A stretch of 64,000 nucleotides of DNA from Candidatus Reidiella endopervernicosa (lineage in GTDB: Bacteria; Pseudomonadota; Gammaproteobacteria; GCF-013343005): NCBI RefSeq assembly GCF_013343005.1, contig NZ_CP054491.1:1346501-1410500 (forward strand), in the 5' to 3' direction. Below are positions 8,299 to 18,287 of this stretch, in pieces. Every line of letters starts with the position of its first letter. The stretch's first letter is position 1. Position numbers and translations under genes: made by a program. The notes under the pieces were generated by a model. The model made no database searches, was not told the DNA's origin, and worked only from the letters and a program-made list of their open reading frames with translations.

Positions 8299-9714
8299 AG
8301 CACCCGATGAGTCGGAGAGTGGTGGGATCGTCTTGCCTGGGTTGAGGATGTTATTTGGATCGAACGTCTGTTTGATCTGATGCATGAGTGCCAGGCTGTT
8401 GGTATCCACTTCTCGGTCGATAAAGTCACGCTTCTCCAGACCGACGCCGTGTTCACCGGATAGTGTGCCATCGAGTGAGAGCACCAGATCGAATAGCTCA
8501 CTCAGACACTGTTCGGCCCGAGCTACCTGTTCTGGGTCGTCGGGATTGATGAGTAGATTGACATGGATGTTGCCGTTGCCAGCATGACCGAAGTTGATAA
8601 TGGTGATCTGGTGACGTTCAGCCAGTGTCTCGATACCGGTGATCAGGGCCGGTAATTGTGAAACCGGCACCACTACATCCTCGTTGATCTTCTTTGGCGC
8701 CACCTTGCGCAGTGCTGGAGAAAGCGCCTTGCGCGTGGCCCAGAGTGCGGCGACTTCATTGCTGTCGCGTGCGGCATGGATCTCTACTACTCCTTCGACG
8801 CTGGCGGCTTCGATGATGGCCTCTACAGCATGCTGCAGGTAGCTCTCACTACCATCGACCTCGATCATCAACAGCGCACCCGCGTGGTCGGGTAGTTCGG
8901 CATTGGAGTAACTGCGAATCATCTCGATCGCGGCGCCGTCAATGAACTCGAGTGCACAGGGGGTGGTGGGCTGAGCCATGATGCGCGCTACGGCACGTGC
9001 GGCACACTCTACGTCGCGATAGATGGCGCGCAGGGTGCGTTTCGATTCGGCCAGCGGTGTTAGCTTGAGCGTCGCCTCGGTAATCACCGCCAGGGTACCT
9101 TCGGAGCCAATCAGCAGGCGGGTCAGATCGTAGCCGACCACCCCTTTGCTGGTGGAGACGCCAGTCTTAATCGACTTGCCGCTAGCAGTGATGGCGCGCA
9201 GTCCCAGGGTGTTATCGCGGGGAGTCCCGTATTTGACCGCGCGGGGTCCGGCAGAGTTGTAAGCGAGGTTGCCGCCAACGGTACAGAAGGCGGAGCTGGT
9301 CGGATCGGGTGGCCAGAAGAAGCCGTGTACCGCTGCAGCCTCCTGTACCGCCTGGTTGGTAACGCCGGGTTGAACCACCATCAATCGATTGTCGGGGTCG
9401 ACCTTGATGATCTGTTCCATGCGCTCGAGCGATATCACCACGCCACCATCGATAGCGGTTGCGGCACCCGTGGTACCGCTGCCACGACCACGAGCAACCA
9501 GCGAGATCTGAAATTGGTTGCATGCCGATATGACGGAGCTGACCTGCTCTTCGCTGGTAGCAAAGATAACCGCTGCGGGGAGCTGATGGCGACGGCTATT
9601 ATCGTAGCCGTAGGGCCAGCAGTCGGCCGCCTTGGTGACGACGTTTTGCTGACCGACTGCAGCTTTAATCGCGCTTAGAAACTTCTCTGGAAGTGCTGTG
9701 CCGCTGTGGGTCAA
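8281..9714 (-). CDS. FAD-linked oxidase, GlcD / D-lactate dehydrogenase family
   Basis: A 477-residue flavoprotein of the VAO/PCMH superfamily that oxidises a 2-hydroxy acid such as glycolate or D-lactate. The N-terminal FAD-binding domain shows [14 protein letters not shown] (about 71-84) and [20 protein letters not shown] (about 135-154). The C-terminal FAD-oxidase domain has [14 protein letters not shown] with the metal-ligand histidines, and [14 protein letters not shown]. No Cys-rich GlcF-type iron-sulfur domain is attached or encoded next to it, so it is probably a stand-alone FAD dehydrogenase. The exact substrate is not readable. It starts four bases inside the end of dolP, as the last gene of the lpoA-yraN-gmhA-dolP series. 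Confidence 0.88.
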   Translation of the reverse strand: MTHSGTALPEKFLSAIKAAVGQQNVVTKAADCWPYGYDNSRRHQLPAAVIFATSEEQVSSVISACNQFQISLVARGRGSGTTGAATAIDGGVVISLERMEQIIKVDPDNRLMVVQPGVTNQAVQEAAAVHGFFWPPDPTSSAFCTVGGNLAYNSAGPRAVKYGTPRDNTLGLRAITASGKSIKTGVSTSKGVVGYDLTRLLIGSEGTLAVITEATLKLTPLAESKRTLRAIYRDVECAARAVARIMAQPTTPCALEFIDGAAIEMIRSYSNAELPDHAGALLMIEVDGSESYLQHAVEAIIEAASVEGVVEIHAARDSNEVAALWATRKALSPALRKVAPKKINEDVVVPVSQLPALITGIETLAERHQITIINFGHAGNGNIHVNLLINPDDPEQVARAEQCLSELFDLVLSLDGTLSGEHGVGLEKRDFIDREVDTNSLALMHQIKQTFDPNNILNPGKTIPPLSDSSGASDSGE

Positions 9715-10298
9715 TCGAGGTACTCAAAGAGTTTGACCACGCGCTGTACGCCACCGGTGCGACGTGCCACTTCGGTGCCTGCATCGGCTTCTCGACGTGA
9801 AACGAGGCCCATCAGAAAGACTGTGCCATTCTCAGTGACGACCTTAACGCGGGTTGGATCGAAGCCGTCGATATGTTTGACCTGCAGCATGCCCGCCTTA
9901 ACGCGTGTGGTGATGAGGGCATCGCTGCTGCGGGTCATCAGGGAGCTAGGGGCGGCAATTGCCACCTCGTTGTGGACACGGCGGACCTTGGGGATCTTGC
10001 GTGCTAGCTGGTCGAGGCGGCCGCGCATCGATTCGTTGGGGGTCTCACCCGTTATCAGCAGCATCATGTTGTAGCTGGTGAAGTTGACGTGACTCTGGCT
10101 GGAGAGTGATTTGTCGGCGAGCAGGGCGCGTAGCGCCTTGAGTTCGATCGACTGATCCTCAACGACGGTGCCAGTGGTGCGACGATCGTGGACGACGGCA
10201 ACACCGGTGGCGGCGCCACCAACAACCATTTCGGCGCAGCCGCCGAGCAGGGTGGCGCTACCAATCAGTAGTAGCGAAGCGAATCTCTTCAGGTGCAT
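9711..10298 (-). CDS. dolP: BON-domain outer-membrane lipoprotein (DolP/YraP type)
   Basis: A lipoprotein of 195 residues with a lipobox LLGGC (modified Cys21) after a short hydrophobic signal. Two BON domains follow, about residues 45-110 (SQSHVNFTSYNMMLLITGETPN) and 125-190 (IDGFDPTRVKVVTENGTVFLMGLVSRREAD), as in E. coli DolP (YraP), which supports outer-membrane integrity and envelope proteostasis. Length equals E. coli DolP (191). Its position behind the SIS gene matches E. coli yraM-yraN-yraO-yraP order. It overlaps the downstream oxidase by four bases and starts three bases after gmhA ends, so it belongs to the same minus-strand transcript. Confidence 0.92.
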   Translation of the reverse strand: MHLKRFASLLLIGSATLLGGCAEMVVGGAATGVAVVHDRRTTGTVVEDQSIELKALRALLADKSLSSQSHVNFTSYNMMLLITGETPNESMRGRLDQLARKIPKVRRVHNEVAIAAPSSLMTRSSDALITTRVKAGMLQVKHIDGFDPTRVKVVTENGTVFLMGLVSRREADAGTEVARRTGGVQRVVKLFEYLD

Positions 10299-10301
10299 CT
10301 A

Positions 10302-11289
<988 letters not shown>

Positions 11290-11301
11290 GCCCGGTTTTA
11301 A

Positions 11302-13254
11302 CTACTGCTCGTCGGCTTGCGCGCCGCTCGGTGTCTTCACCCCAGCGGCGGCCTGTACCAGGGGTCGCGGTTCGCCCCGCACAAAGCTGGCCCAGCGCAG
11401 GATGCGGCGGATGTTGTGCTGCTCATCGAGATAGAGGGTGCCGCTCTCACCCTCAACGCGGGTACCGGGGCGGTTCGCCAGTACATTGAGTGCCGGGGCG
11501 AGGTTGTAGGCGTCGATGCCGAGTGCGTAGAGACGTGCCGAGCGTTTCATCTGCTTCGGCCACAGTGTCTGCAGCTGCTGGCGTAGAGGGTTGTGCTGTT
11601 GTGATTTGCCCAGCGTCCACGGCATGTCGCAGAAGAGGATGCCGTCCATGTCACGATCCTTCGCCTTGTCGGGGTGGCCGGTATAGACGTGCGAGGTGGC
11701 GTAGATCGGTATCTTGCCGAGGTAGTGGAACTTGAGCTGAGGGCGGATCAGGCGCGCCTGACGTGGGAAGGCGAGCATGAAGATGATGTCGGCATCCTGA
11801 CGACGACGTGGCTCAAACTTCACCTTGCCGCCGATGATGCGGGTGAGTGCGCGCTTGCGCGACTGGCTGGCATCGGTATCGAGCAGGGCGCGGATCGGTG
11901 CCGAGAAGTCGCTGCCGCTGGAGGTGTAGCGTTGAACCTCTAACATCTCACCGCCGAACTGCTCCCAGCGGTTCTGCAGGGTCTGTAGCAGGCGATCACC
12001 CCAGGCGCCGTTTGGTACCAGGGCGATGGCACTGGAATAGCCGTCCATCAGTGCCTGATCGGCGATCTGTACGATCTCATCCTCGGGTGAGAGGCCAAAC
12101 TGGTAGAGGTTGCGTGGGGTATCGCTTAGCGCATGGTTGAGGGCCAGAACCGGTACCTGCAGTGAGCCGATCGAGGCGATGTCGGTGACCGCCTGTTTGC
12201 GCAGAGGGCCAATCACCAGCTGGGCACCGTCGCGTAGGGCGGCATTGTAGGCCTGTTCGGCACCGCCGATGGTGTCGTAGATGCGTACCTCGCCGTTACG
12301 CCCCTCATCCTTGCCTGCGTAGTGCGCGGCGAGAAAACCGTCTCGAATGGCATGGCCCGCAGCGGCGTGTTTGCCGCTCAGTGGCGTAGTGGGCAGCCGA
12401 GAACCGCGAGGCTGGCGCAGCGGCATGGGTGCTGCTCGGTGGGGTAGCGGGCCAGTTGGCGTGACCTCGCGCGGGCCGGGCGAGGCATGTCGGGTGCTGC
12501 AGCGAGCCGGCGGCGCGGGAGCGCGCCTGCCAGTTGGCGAGTGCCGACTCCATCTGGCTGGCCTGAAAACGGTAGGCGCGACTGATGGCGAGCACTCCTC
12601 CAGCCGATTGAGCACGAGGGGCTTCACTCGGCGGCGCGGAGCGCCTCATCATCGCAGGTATCTTGAGGGCTGAGCCAAACATGCGATCTCGATGGTTGTC
12701 GTTAACACGAGGGTCGAGCAGTAGGTCGAATCCAGGGCACACGTTTGGCGGCACTCTGCTGCCAGCGACTGGAGAGGTAGAGGCCGCCCACGCAGCGCCG
12801 TGCGAGCGTCTGCGCAGTTCCATCGGCGATGGGAATCTTGGGGCTGCACAACGAAGGACTCGCGGGATCCCATTTGAGAGATTGGCGATGCTCGCCCACT
12901 GCAAGGTTACTATCGGCAGCCGTGAGGGAACCGTGACGCTGCTGGTATCGGATAATGCGGAGCGTGGGTCTTGGCATCGTCGCTGTATGTTGCGCGCGGG
13001 AACGATTCGGCAGCGTTGAGTTGGATCTGACGGAGCGGTGTCGGTGAGCGGGCCGAGAGCACCAGCCACTGCTGAGCGCCGTCGAGTGTCTTGCTGCGAT
13101 CCTCAACCTGAACGGGCGTGCGTGACGGTGAGTCGCCATAACCGAGGTATCTACTCGTCGTGCTGCAGCCGATCAGTAGAGCGGTGAGCGTCAGGATTCC
13201 CAGTCGGGTTAGGTGGTGCCGTTTCACTTGCAAGTTATTCACTATCCGTTGCAC
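11302..13254 (-). pseudogene. lpoA: LpoA (LppC/YraM) outer-membrane activator of PBP1A, frameshifted in the middle
   Basis: LpoA is an outer-membrane lipoprotein that stimulates the PBP1A transpeptidase. The N-terminus is read from about 13254 (possibly a GTG at 13227): a signal with lipobox LLIGC, then STTSRYLGYGD and SKTLDGAQQWLVLSARS. The C-terminal domain is intact in another frame from about 12360 to 11302, with GHAIRDGFLAAHY, LVIGPLRKQAVTDIA, PVLALNHALSD, DIIFMLAFPRQARLIRPQLKF and YALGIDAYNLAP, a periplasmic-binding-protein fold. Between about 13050 and 12370 the TPR part is spread over three frames. The total length, about 650 codons, is normal. Divergent from rsmI as in E. coli. The breaks look like several small indels and may be assembly errors, because PBP activation is normally important. 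Confidence 0.85.
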
Positions 13255-13329
13255 GATGGCGCGCGTTGAGGGTTGAGCCGGTGGAGCATGCTGCTCGTCG
13301 GATGCCCAGTATCTTGGGAGGCGTGGAAG

Positions 13330-14181
13330 GTGTCAATTGAGTATGGTCGACTCTATATAGTAGCGACACCGATCGGCAATCTCGGTGATATGACACCGCG
13401 TGCCGTCGAGGTGCTGAAAACGGTCGATCGAATCGCTGCCGAGGATACCCGTCATAGCGGCGGTCTGCTGAAGCATTTTGCGATAACCACGCCGATGTTT
13501 GCCCTGCATGAGCACAATGAGCGTCAGCGCTGTGGTGTGCTGATCGATATGCTGCTGGGGGGTGAGTCGGTGGCGTTGATCTCCGATGCCGGTACCCCGC
13601 TGATCAGTGATCCCGGTTACCATCTGGTGCGTGAGGCGCATCGGCAGGGTATCAGCGTTGTGCCGGTTGCCGGTGTGAGTGCGCTGATTACCGCGCTCTC
13701 GGCCAGTGGGCTGGCGACTGACCGTTTCTGCTTTGAGGGCTTTCTGCCCGCTAAATCGGCCGCGCGCCGCGCCCGTCTTGAGCTGCTCGGCGATGAGTCG
13801 CGCACCATTACCTTCTATGAATCTCCGCATCGAATCCTCGACTCACTCGCCGACATGGTGGCGGTATTGGGCGCAGAGCGGCCTGCGGTGGTGGCGCGTG
13901 AACTGACCAAACGTTTTGAAACCATTAAGCACGCCACGCTCGGCGAGCTGCTGGCCTGGGCTGAGGCCGATAGTGATCAACAGCGTGGTGAGTTTGTGGT
14001 TGCGATTGAGGGTGCAATCAAAAAAGAGTCGCAGGGGCTTGATGACGAGGTGCTGCGAATCGCGCAGCTGCTGCGCGACGAGCTGCCGCTGAAGCAGGCG
14101 GCGGCATTGGCGGCGAAGATCAGTGGTGAAAAGAAAAATGCGATCTACCAGCACCTGCTGCAGGCTGAGCGCGATGGATAG
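13330..14181 (+). CDS. rsmI: 16S rRNA (cytidine-1402-2'-O)-methyltransferase
   Basis: RsmI methylates the 2'-hydroxyl of C1402 in the ribosomal decoding centre using SAM. From the GTG at 13330, with GGGAGG upstream, the product is 283 residues (E. coli 286). Family motifs are RLYIVATPIGNLGDMTPRAVEVL at the start, AAEDTRHSGGLLKHF, ALISDAGTPLISDPG, VPVAGVSALITALSASGL, FEGFLPAK and FYESPHRI, typical of the tetrapyrrole-methylase fold. A longer upstream ATG at 13273 adds 19 residues with no family resemblance. Divergent from lpoA and followed directly by the rnpB promoter. Confidence 0.95.
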   Translation: MSIEYGRLYIVATPIGNLGDMTPRAVEVLKTVDRIAAEDTRHSGGLLKHFAITTPMFALHEHNERQRCGVLIDMLLGGESVALISDAGTPLISDPGYHLVREAHRQGISVVPVAGVSALITALSASGLATDRFCFEGFLPAKSAARRARLELLGDESRTITFYESPHRILDSLADMVAVLGAERPAVVARELTKRFETIKHATLGELLAWAEADSDQQRGEFVVAIEGAIKKESQGLDDEVLRIAQLLRDELPLKQAAALAAKISGEKKNAIYQHLLQAERDG

Positions 14182-14188
14182 ATCTGCA

Positions 14189-14216
14189 TTGAACAATTTT
14201 TTTCAGGCTGTATGGT
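14189..14216 (+). promoter_or_regulatory. Sigma-70 promoter of rnpB
   Basis: TTGAAC (14189-14194) and TATGGT (14211-14216) are separated by 16 bases. The predicted start, six to eight bases further on, falls exactly at the 5' end of the P1 helix of RNase P RNA. The promoter lies just after the rsmI stop. Confidence 0.65.
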
Positions 14217-14221
14217 ATGCG

Positions 14222-14580
14222 GCGGGAGTTGGCCGGACAGTCGCGGCCCCTTAGGGGGCGGAGGAAAGTCCGGGCTCCATAGGGCAGGGTGCCAGGTAAC
14301 ACCTGGGCGGCGCGAGTCGACGGAAAGTGCAGCAGAAAAGATACCGCCGATGACTCCTTCGGGAGTACAGGTAAGGTTGAAATGGTGCGGTAAGAGCGCA
14401 CCGCGTCGGTGGCAACACTCGGCGGCAAGGTAAACCCCACCCGGAGCAAGACCAAATAGGGGAGCTGAGGCGTGGCCCACGCTGCTCCCGGGTAGGTCGC
14501 TTCAGGTGCGTGGCGACACGCATCGCAGATGAATGACTGTTCACGACAGAACCCGGCTTACAGGCCGACTCCCAACCCAA
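14222..14580 (+). ncRNA. rnpB: RNase P RNA, bacterial type A
   Basis: The catalytic RNA of RNase P, which trims the 5' ends of pre-tRNAs. The ends pair as helix P1: GGGAGTTGGCC at 14224-14234 with GGCCGACTCCC at 14563-14573. The near-universal core elements are present: GAGGAAAGTCCGGGCTCC (14262-14279), the AGGGCAGGGTGCCAGGTAA segment, AAGGTTGAAATGGTGCGGTAAGAGCGCACC in pieces, GGCAAGGTAAACCCCACC and the 3' ACAGAACCCGGCTTACAGGCC element. The length of about 350 bases is normal for gammaproteobacteria. A 62-codon open frame that overlaps its 3' end is a chance ORF. Confidence 0.96.
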
Positions 14581-14591
14581 TTTTGCGCAAA

Positions 14592-14612
14592 CCCCCTCCG
14601 CTCGTGAGGGGG
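14592..14612 (+). terminator. Terminator of rnpB
   Basis: CCCCCTC pairs with GAGGGGG around a seven-base loop, some ten bases after the mature RNA end. CTCGGCAATTTT follows. It is the expected place for the rnpB terminator. Confidence 0.7.
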
Positions 14613-14803
14613 CTCGGCAATTTTCCCCACCTCGGAGTCAAAAAATATTATTCCTATTTTTACTTTTCAGAGGGGTTCTTAACACCTTTTTGCAAGCCTA
14701 TGATTTTACTCTCTTAGTCGTTCGCGAGATTTTGCCAATATTTTCTACAAAACATCGCTAAGTCACTGTCATACAAGTAAGTATCCCGTTTTTACCGGTC
14801 CAT

Positions 14804-14843
14804 TTTGTTGCAAAGGCAAAATCTTTGTTGCAAAGGCAAAATC
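14804..14843 (+). repeat. 20-bp tandem duplication in front of mraZ
   Basis: TTTGTTGCAAAGGCAAAATC occurs twice head to tail (14804-14823 and 14824-14843). Each copy contains TTGCAA, the -35 hexamer of the promoter proposed for the dcw cluster. Only the second copy is at the right distance from the -10. Confidence 0.9.
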
Positions 14844-14856
14844 TGACTCCTATAGT
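14828..14856 (+). promoter_or_regulatory. Sigma-70 promoter of the dcw cluster (Pmra)
   Basis: TTGCAA (14828-14833), a 17-base spacer, then TATAGT (14851-14856). The -10 touches the first MraZ box, so MraZ bound there would block polymerase. No other promoter of this quality is seen before mraZ. Confidence 0.65.
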
Positions 14857-14910
14857 GGTACAAAGTGGGTTCCAGTGGAAAATAATGGAAAAATAAGACC
14901 CACAGTGGGG
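14856..14910 (+). promoter_or_regulatory. MraZ operator: phased TGG boxes
   Basis: TGGTA, TGGGT, TGGAA and TGGAA start at 14856, 14866, 14876 and 14886, exactly ten bases apart. A fifth, TGGGG at 14906, keeps the phase with one empty slot at 14896. MraZ is known to bind its own promoter at TGGGN direct repeats separated by five bases, so this arrangement matches the known site and predicts autorepression of the cluster. Confidence 0.8.
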
Positions 14911-14915
14911 GAAGC

Positions 14916-15374
14916 GTGTTTCGCGGAGTTAACAATCTCAATCTCGATGCAAAAGGTCGTATGGCGGTGCCTACCCGCTATCGCGAACGCATTCGTGATC
15001 TCTCCGCAGGTCAAATGGTGGTCACCATCGATACCGATGAGCGCTGCCTGCTGCTCTACCCGTTGCCGGTCTGGGAAGAGATCGAACGCAAACTCGACGC
15101 GCTGCCAAGCTTTAACCGCCAGGCGCGCCGTGTTCAGCGCCTGCTGATCGGGCATGCCACCGAGTGTGAGATGGATGGTCAGGGGCGTCTGCTGCTGCCG
15201 CCGCCGCTGCGTGAGTTTGCCGTAATGGATAAGAAGGTCGTGCTGATCGGTCAGGGCAAGAAGTTCGAGCTCTGGGATGAGCAGAGCTGGAGTGAGCGCC
15301 GCAACAGCTGGCTCGATGAGGATGATGGCGACGATATGGCGTTGCCAGCCGACCTGGAATCTCTCTCGCTTTGA
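14916..15374 (+). CDS. mraZ: MraZ transcriptional repressor
   Basis: MraZ is an AbrB-like DNA-binding protein that represses its own dcw operon. At 152 residues it has normal length. It contains the duplicated motif: [22 protein letters not shown] (2-23) and [21 protein letters not shown] (about 80-100), each with the D-x-K/Q-GR signature of the family. The start is GTG at 14916, preceded by GGGGGAAGC, close to the last TGG box. Its stop overlaps the rsmH start. The operator upstream fits autoregulation. Confidence 0.96.
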   Translation: MFRGVNNLNLDAKGRMAVPTRYRERIRDLSAGQMVVTIDTDERCLLLYPLPVWEEIERKLDALPSFNRQARRVQRLLIGHATECEMDGQGRLLLPPPLREFAVMDKKVVLIGQGKKFELWDEQSWSERRNSWLDEDDGDDMALPADLESLSL

Positions 15375-16312
15375 GTGGCGAGAGCGAGGTGGCGCACCGC
15401 TCGGTGCTATTGGCTGAATCGCTTGAGGCGCTATCGGTCAATGGTGGGGGTATCTATATAGATGGAACCTTCGGTCGCGGTGGTCACGCCGCAGCGATTT
15501 TGGAGGTGTTGGGACCCGATGGTCGCCTGCTGGCGATCGACAAGGATCCCGAAGCGGTAGCGGCGGCAGAGCAGCGCTTTGCCGGTGATAGTCGGTTTTC
15601 GATCGAGCGGGGGTCGTTTGCGATGTTGGGAGAGTTTGTTGAGTCGCGTGGTTGGAGTGGTCGAGTCGACGGCATTCTGCTCGATCTCGGTGTCTCCTCG
15701 CCGCAACTCGATGACGCGCGCCGCGGTTTCAGTTTCCTCAACGATGGTCCGCTCGATATGCGCATGGATCCCGATAGCGGTGAGAGTGCTGCCGATTGGC
15801 TGGCGCGTGCTGGTGATCGGGAGATTGCCGAGGTGCTGAAGCGCTACGGCGAGGAGCGTTTTGCCAAGCGTATCGCCAGAGCGATCGTTGAGGCGCGTGA
15901 TGAGAAACCGCTGACCACGACACGTCAGCTGGCTGAGGTGGTGGCGGCAGCTCACCCGGCCTGGGAAAAACATAAACACCCGGCGACGCGCTCATTTCAG
16001 GCGATCCGGATCTATATCAATCGTGAACTCGAGGATGTTGAGGCAGTGCTGGCGCAGAGCGTCGATGCTCTGGCGCCGGGTGGGCGGCTGGCGGTGATCA
16101 GTTTCCACTCCCTCGAGGATCGGTTGGTGAAACGTTTTATCCGTGATCAGGTGCGCGGTGATCAATTGCCGCACGATCTGCCGGTCATGCATGTCGAGAC
16201 CAACGCAAAGATGAAGTCCTTAGGTAAGGCGATCCGCGCCAGTCGGGATGAAGTGGATGAAAATCCACGCGCCCGCAGTGCGGTGCTGCGCGTGGCGGAG
16301 CGGTTGGCATGA
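15371..16312 (+). CDS. rsmH: 16S rRNA (cytosine-1402-N4)-methyltransferase
   Basis: RsmH (MraW) methylates N4 of C1402, the same nucleotide that RsmI modifies. 313 residues, family-typical. Motifs: [29 protein letters not shown] (SAM loop), [55 protein letters not shown] and [16 protein letters not shown]. The annotated start is TTG at 15371, overlapping the mraZ stop. A GTG at 15389 is an alternative that still precedes the conserved HRSVLL. The gene overlaps ftsL by four bases. Confidence 0.95.
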   Translation: MSGESEVAHRSVLLAESLEALSVNGGGIYIDGTFGRGGHAAAILEVLGPDGRLLAIDKDPEAVAAAEQRFAGDSRFSIERGSFAMLGEFVESRGWSGRVDGILLDLGVSSPQLDDARRGFSFLNDGPLDMRMDPDSGESAADWLARAGDREIAEVLKRYGEERFAKRIARAIVEARDEKPLTTTRQLAEVVAAAHPAWEKHKHPATRSFQAIRIYINRELEDVEAVLAQSVDALAPGGRLAVISFHSLEDRLVKRFIRDQVRGDQLPHDLPVMHVETNAKMKSLGKAIRASRDEVDENPRARSAVLRVAERLA

Positions 16313-16578
16313 GTGGGCAGCTGATGGCGATGGCCTTTCTGCTTCCTGCGCTGTTCGTCTCGGCGATTGGTGTGGTCTACGCCAAACATGAGACGCGCAA
16401 GCTCTTTATCGAGCTGCGCTCACTACAGAGTGAGCGTGATGTGATGGATACCGAGTGGGGGCAGCTGCAGTTGGAGCAGAGCACCTGGTCTACCCACGGC
16501 AGAATTGAACGTGCAGCGAGAGAGAAGCTGGGGATGAAGATCCCCGATACGAGCGAGGTTGTGATCGTTACCCCATGA
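16309..16578 (+). CDS. ftsL: Cell division protein FtsL
   Basis: Small bitopic inner-membrane protein of the divisome, which forms a complex with FtsB and FtsQ and activates FtsWI. 89 residues: a short cytoplasmic start, one transmembrane helix (about 6-24, [18 protein letters not shown]), then a periplasmic coiled coil with leucines ([20 protein letters not shown] and LQLEQSTW). The [11 protein letters not shown] motif near the C-terminus is characteristic. ATGA overlaps on both sides couple it to rsmH and ftsI. Confidence 0.93.
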   Translation: MSGQLMAMAFLLPALFVSAIGVVYAKHETRKLFIELRSLQSERDVMDTEWGQLQLEQSTWSTHGRIERAAREKLGMKIPDTSEVVIVTP

Positions 16579-18287
16579 GCGAGCAGCAGTCAGTAGAGAT
16601 TTTTAAAGGTCGGCGCTATTTGGCGCTCGGCCTGTTTCTGCTTGGCATGGCGGCGCTGTTGGGGCGTGCCGCGCAACTGGAGCTGTTCGATCGTGAATTC
16701 CTGCAGAATCAGGCCGATGCGCGTCATCTACGCGTGGTCGAGATCCCCGCCCATCGCGGCATGATTACCGATCGTAACGGCGAGCCGCTGGCGATCAGTA
16801 CCCCGGTCGATTCGGTGTGGGCCAATCCGCAGGAGCTGATGTTGGCAAGCGGCGAGCTGCCGCAGCTGGCGCGTCTGCTAGGGCTGAAGACTGAGAAGTT
16901 GCAGCGTCTGCTTGCCAAACGCGAGGGACGTGAGTTTGTCTATCTGAAGCGTCATGTACGCCCTGATCTGGCGCGCAAGGTGATGGCGCTAGATCTGCCA
17001 GGGGTCTCACTGCAGCGTGAGTTTCACCGCTACTACCCAGCCGGTGAGGTCACCGCGCATCTGGTTGGTATGACCAACATCGACGATCTCGGTCAGGAGG
17101 GGCTAGAACTCTCCTACAACGAGTCGCTGCGAGGTGAGCCGGGTGCCAAGCGGGTAGTGCGCGATGGTCGTGGTCGAATTATCGAAGAGGTGGAGCTGAT
17201 CCGTGCTATGCGCCCTGGTCAGCCGCTGCAGCTCAGTATCGATCGTCGTATCCAGTATCTTGCCTACCGTGAGCTGAAGGCGGCGGTAAAACAGCACAAA
17301 GCGACCTCGGGTTCGCTGGTGTTGCTCGACGTGCGCAGTGGCGAGGTGTTGGCGATGGTCAACCAGCCTTCATACAACCCCAATCGTCGCAGCGGTCAGA
17401 AGAGCAGCGCACGGCGTAATCGCGCCGTGACCGATGTCTTTGAGCCCGGCTCGCCGATCAAGCCCTTTACCGTTGCCAGTGCGCTGGAAAATCGGTTGAT
17501 CAAGCCGAGCACCGTGATCAATACATCGCCGGGTTACTACCGAATTGGACGTAAAACCGTCAGTGATTTCCGTGATTACGGCGCGCTGAGTATCGGTGAT
17601 GTATTGGTTAAATCGAGCAATGTTGGTGCCAGCAAAATTGCGCAGAAGCTGGAGAGTGAGCAGCTCTGGTCGATGCTCTCAAGGGTCGGTTTTGGTGAGT
17701 CGACCGCAAGCGGTTTCCCCGGTGAGTCGGCCGGTGTGCTGAGTAACTTCCATCGCTGGCGCAAGGTTGAACACGCCACCCACTCCTACGGTTACGGCCT
17801 CTCCGTTACGCCGCTGCAGCTGGCGCATGCCTACTCAGTGCTTGCTGCCGATGGGGCGCAGTATCCGGTGACCCTGTTGAAAAACAGTGAACCAGCTGAG
17901 GGCGAGCAGGTGATTACCCCGCAGGTAGCGCGTCAGGTTCGTAACATGCTCGAGGGTGTCGTGAGCCGTAAAGGGACTGGATATAAGGCGCATGTGGTCG
18001 GTTACCGTGTCGCGGGCAAGACCGGCACGGTGCATAAAGCGGTTGCAGGTGGTTATGCCGAAGATCGTTACCACTCGGTCTTTACCGGTATGGCACCGGT
18101 TAGCGAGCCGCGGCTGGTGATGGTGGTGATGGTCAATGATCCGCGCAACGGCGACTACTACGGAGGTGCCGTTGCGGCACCGGTCTTCTCCAAGGTGATG
18201 AGTGGGGCGCTCAGGCTGCTGGGGCTGCCGCCCGATGATATGCCTGTGCGCGCCTCCGCCTCTACCGAGAAGAGGGGGCCCGCATGA
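16575..18287 (+). CDS. ftsI: Peptidoglycan transpeptidase FtsI (PBP3)
   Basis: Septum-specific penicillin-binding protein that crosslinks peptidoglycan in the periplasm. 570 residues. Single N-terminal transmembrane helix (about 14-32), pedestal domain, then a transpeptidase domain with SPIK (Ser293, Lys296), SSN (347-349) and KTG (482-484). The SxxK box reads SPIK where E. coli has STVK, which keeps the catalytic Ser and Lys. The RGMITDRNGEPLAIS segment (61-75) is the conserved pedestal motif. Overlaps ftsL and murE by four bases each. Confidence 0.97.
   Translation: MSEQQSVEIFKGRRYLALGLFLLGMAALLGRAAQLELFDREFLQNQADARHLRVVEIPAHRGMITDRNGEPLAISTPVDSVWANPQELMLASGELPQLARLLGLKTEKLQRLLAKREGREFVYLKRHVRPDLARKVMALDLPGVSLQREFHRYYPAGEVTAHLVGMTNIDDLGQEGLELSYNESLRGEPGAKRVVRDGRGRIIEEVELIRAMRPGQPLQLSIDRRIQYLAYRELKAAVKQHKATSGSLVLLDVRSGEVLAMVNQPSYNPNRRSGQKSSARRNRAVTDVFEPGSPIKPFTVASALENRLIKPSTVINTSPGYYRIGRKTVSDFRDYGALSIGDVLVKSSNVGASKIAQKLESEQLWSMLSRVGFGESTASGFPGESAGVLSNFHRWRKVEHATHSYGYGLSVTPLQLAHAYSVLAADGAQYPVTLLKNSEPAEGEQVITPQVARQVRNMLEGVVSRKGTGYKAHVVGYRVAGKTGTVHKAVAGGYAEDRYHSVFTGMAPVSEPRLVMVVMVNDPRNGDYYGGAVAAPVFSKVMSGALRLLGLPPDDMPVRASASTEKRGPA

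Noticed and set aside
14529-14717. 62-codon open frame on plus at the 3' end of rnpB
   Set aside because: It begins inside the conserved RNase P RNA and runs over its terminator. The RNA explains the sequence.
14804-14843. Tandem repeats as a CRISPR array
   Set aside because: Two copies of 20 bases with no spacers cannot be a CRISPR array. No array or cas gene is seen in the window.
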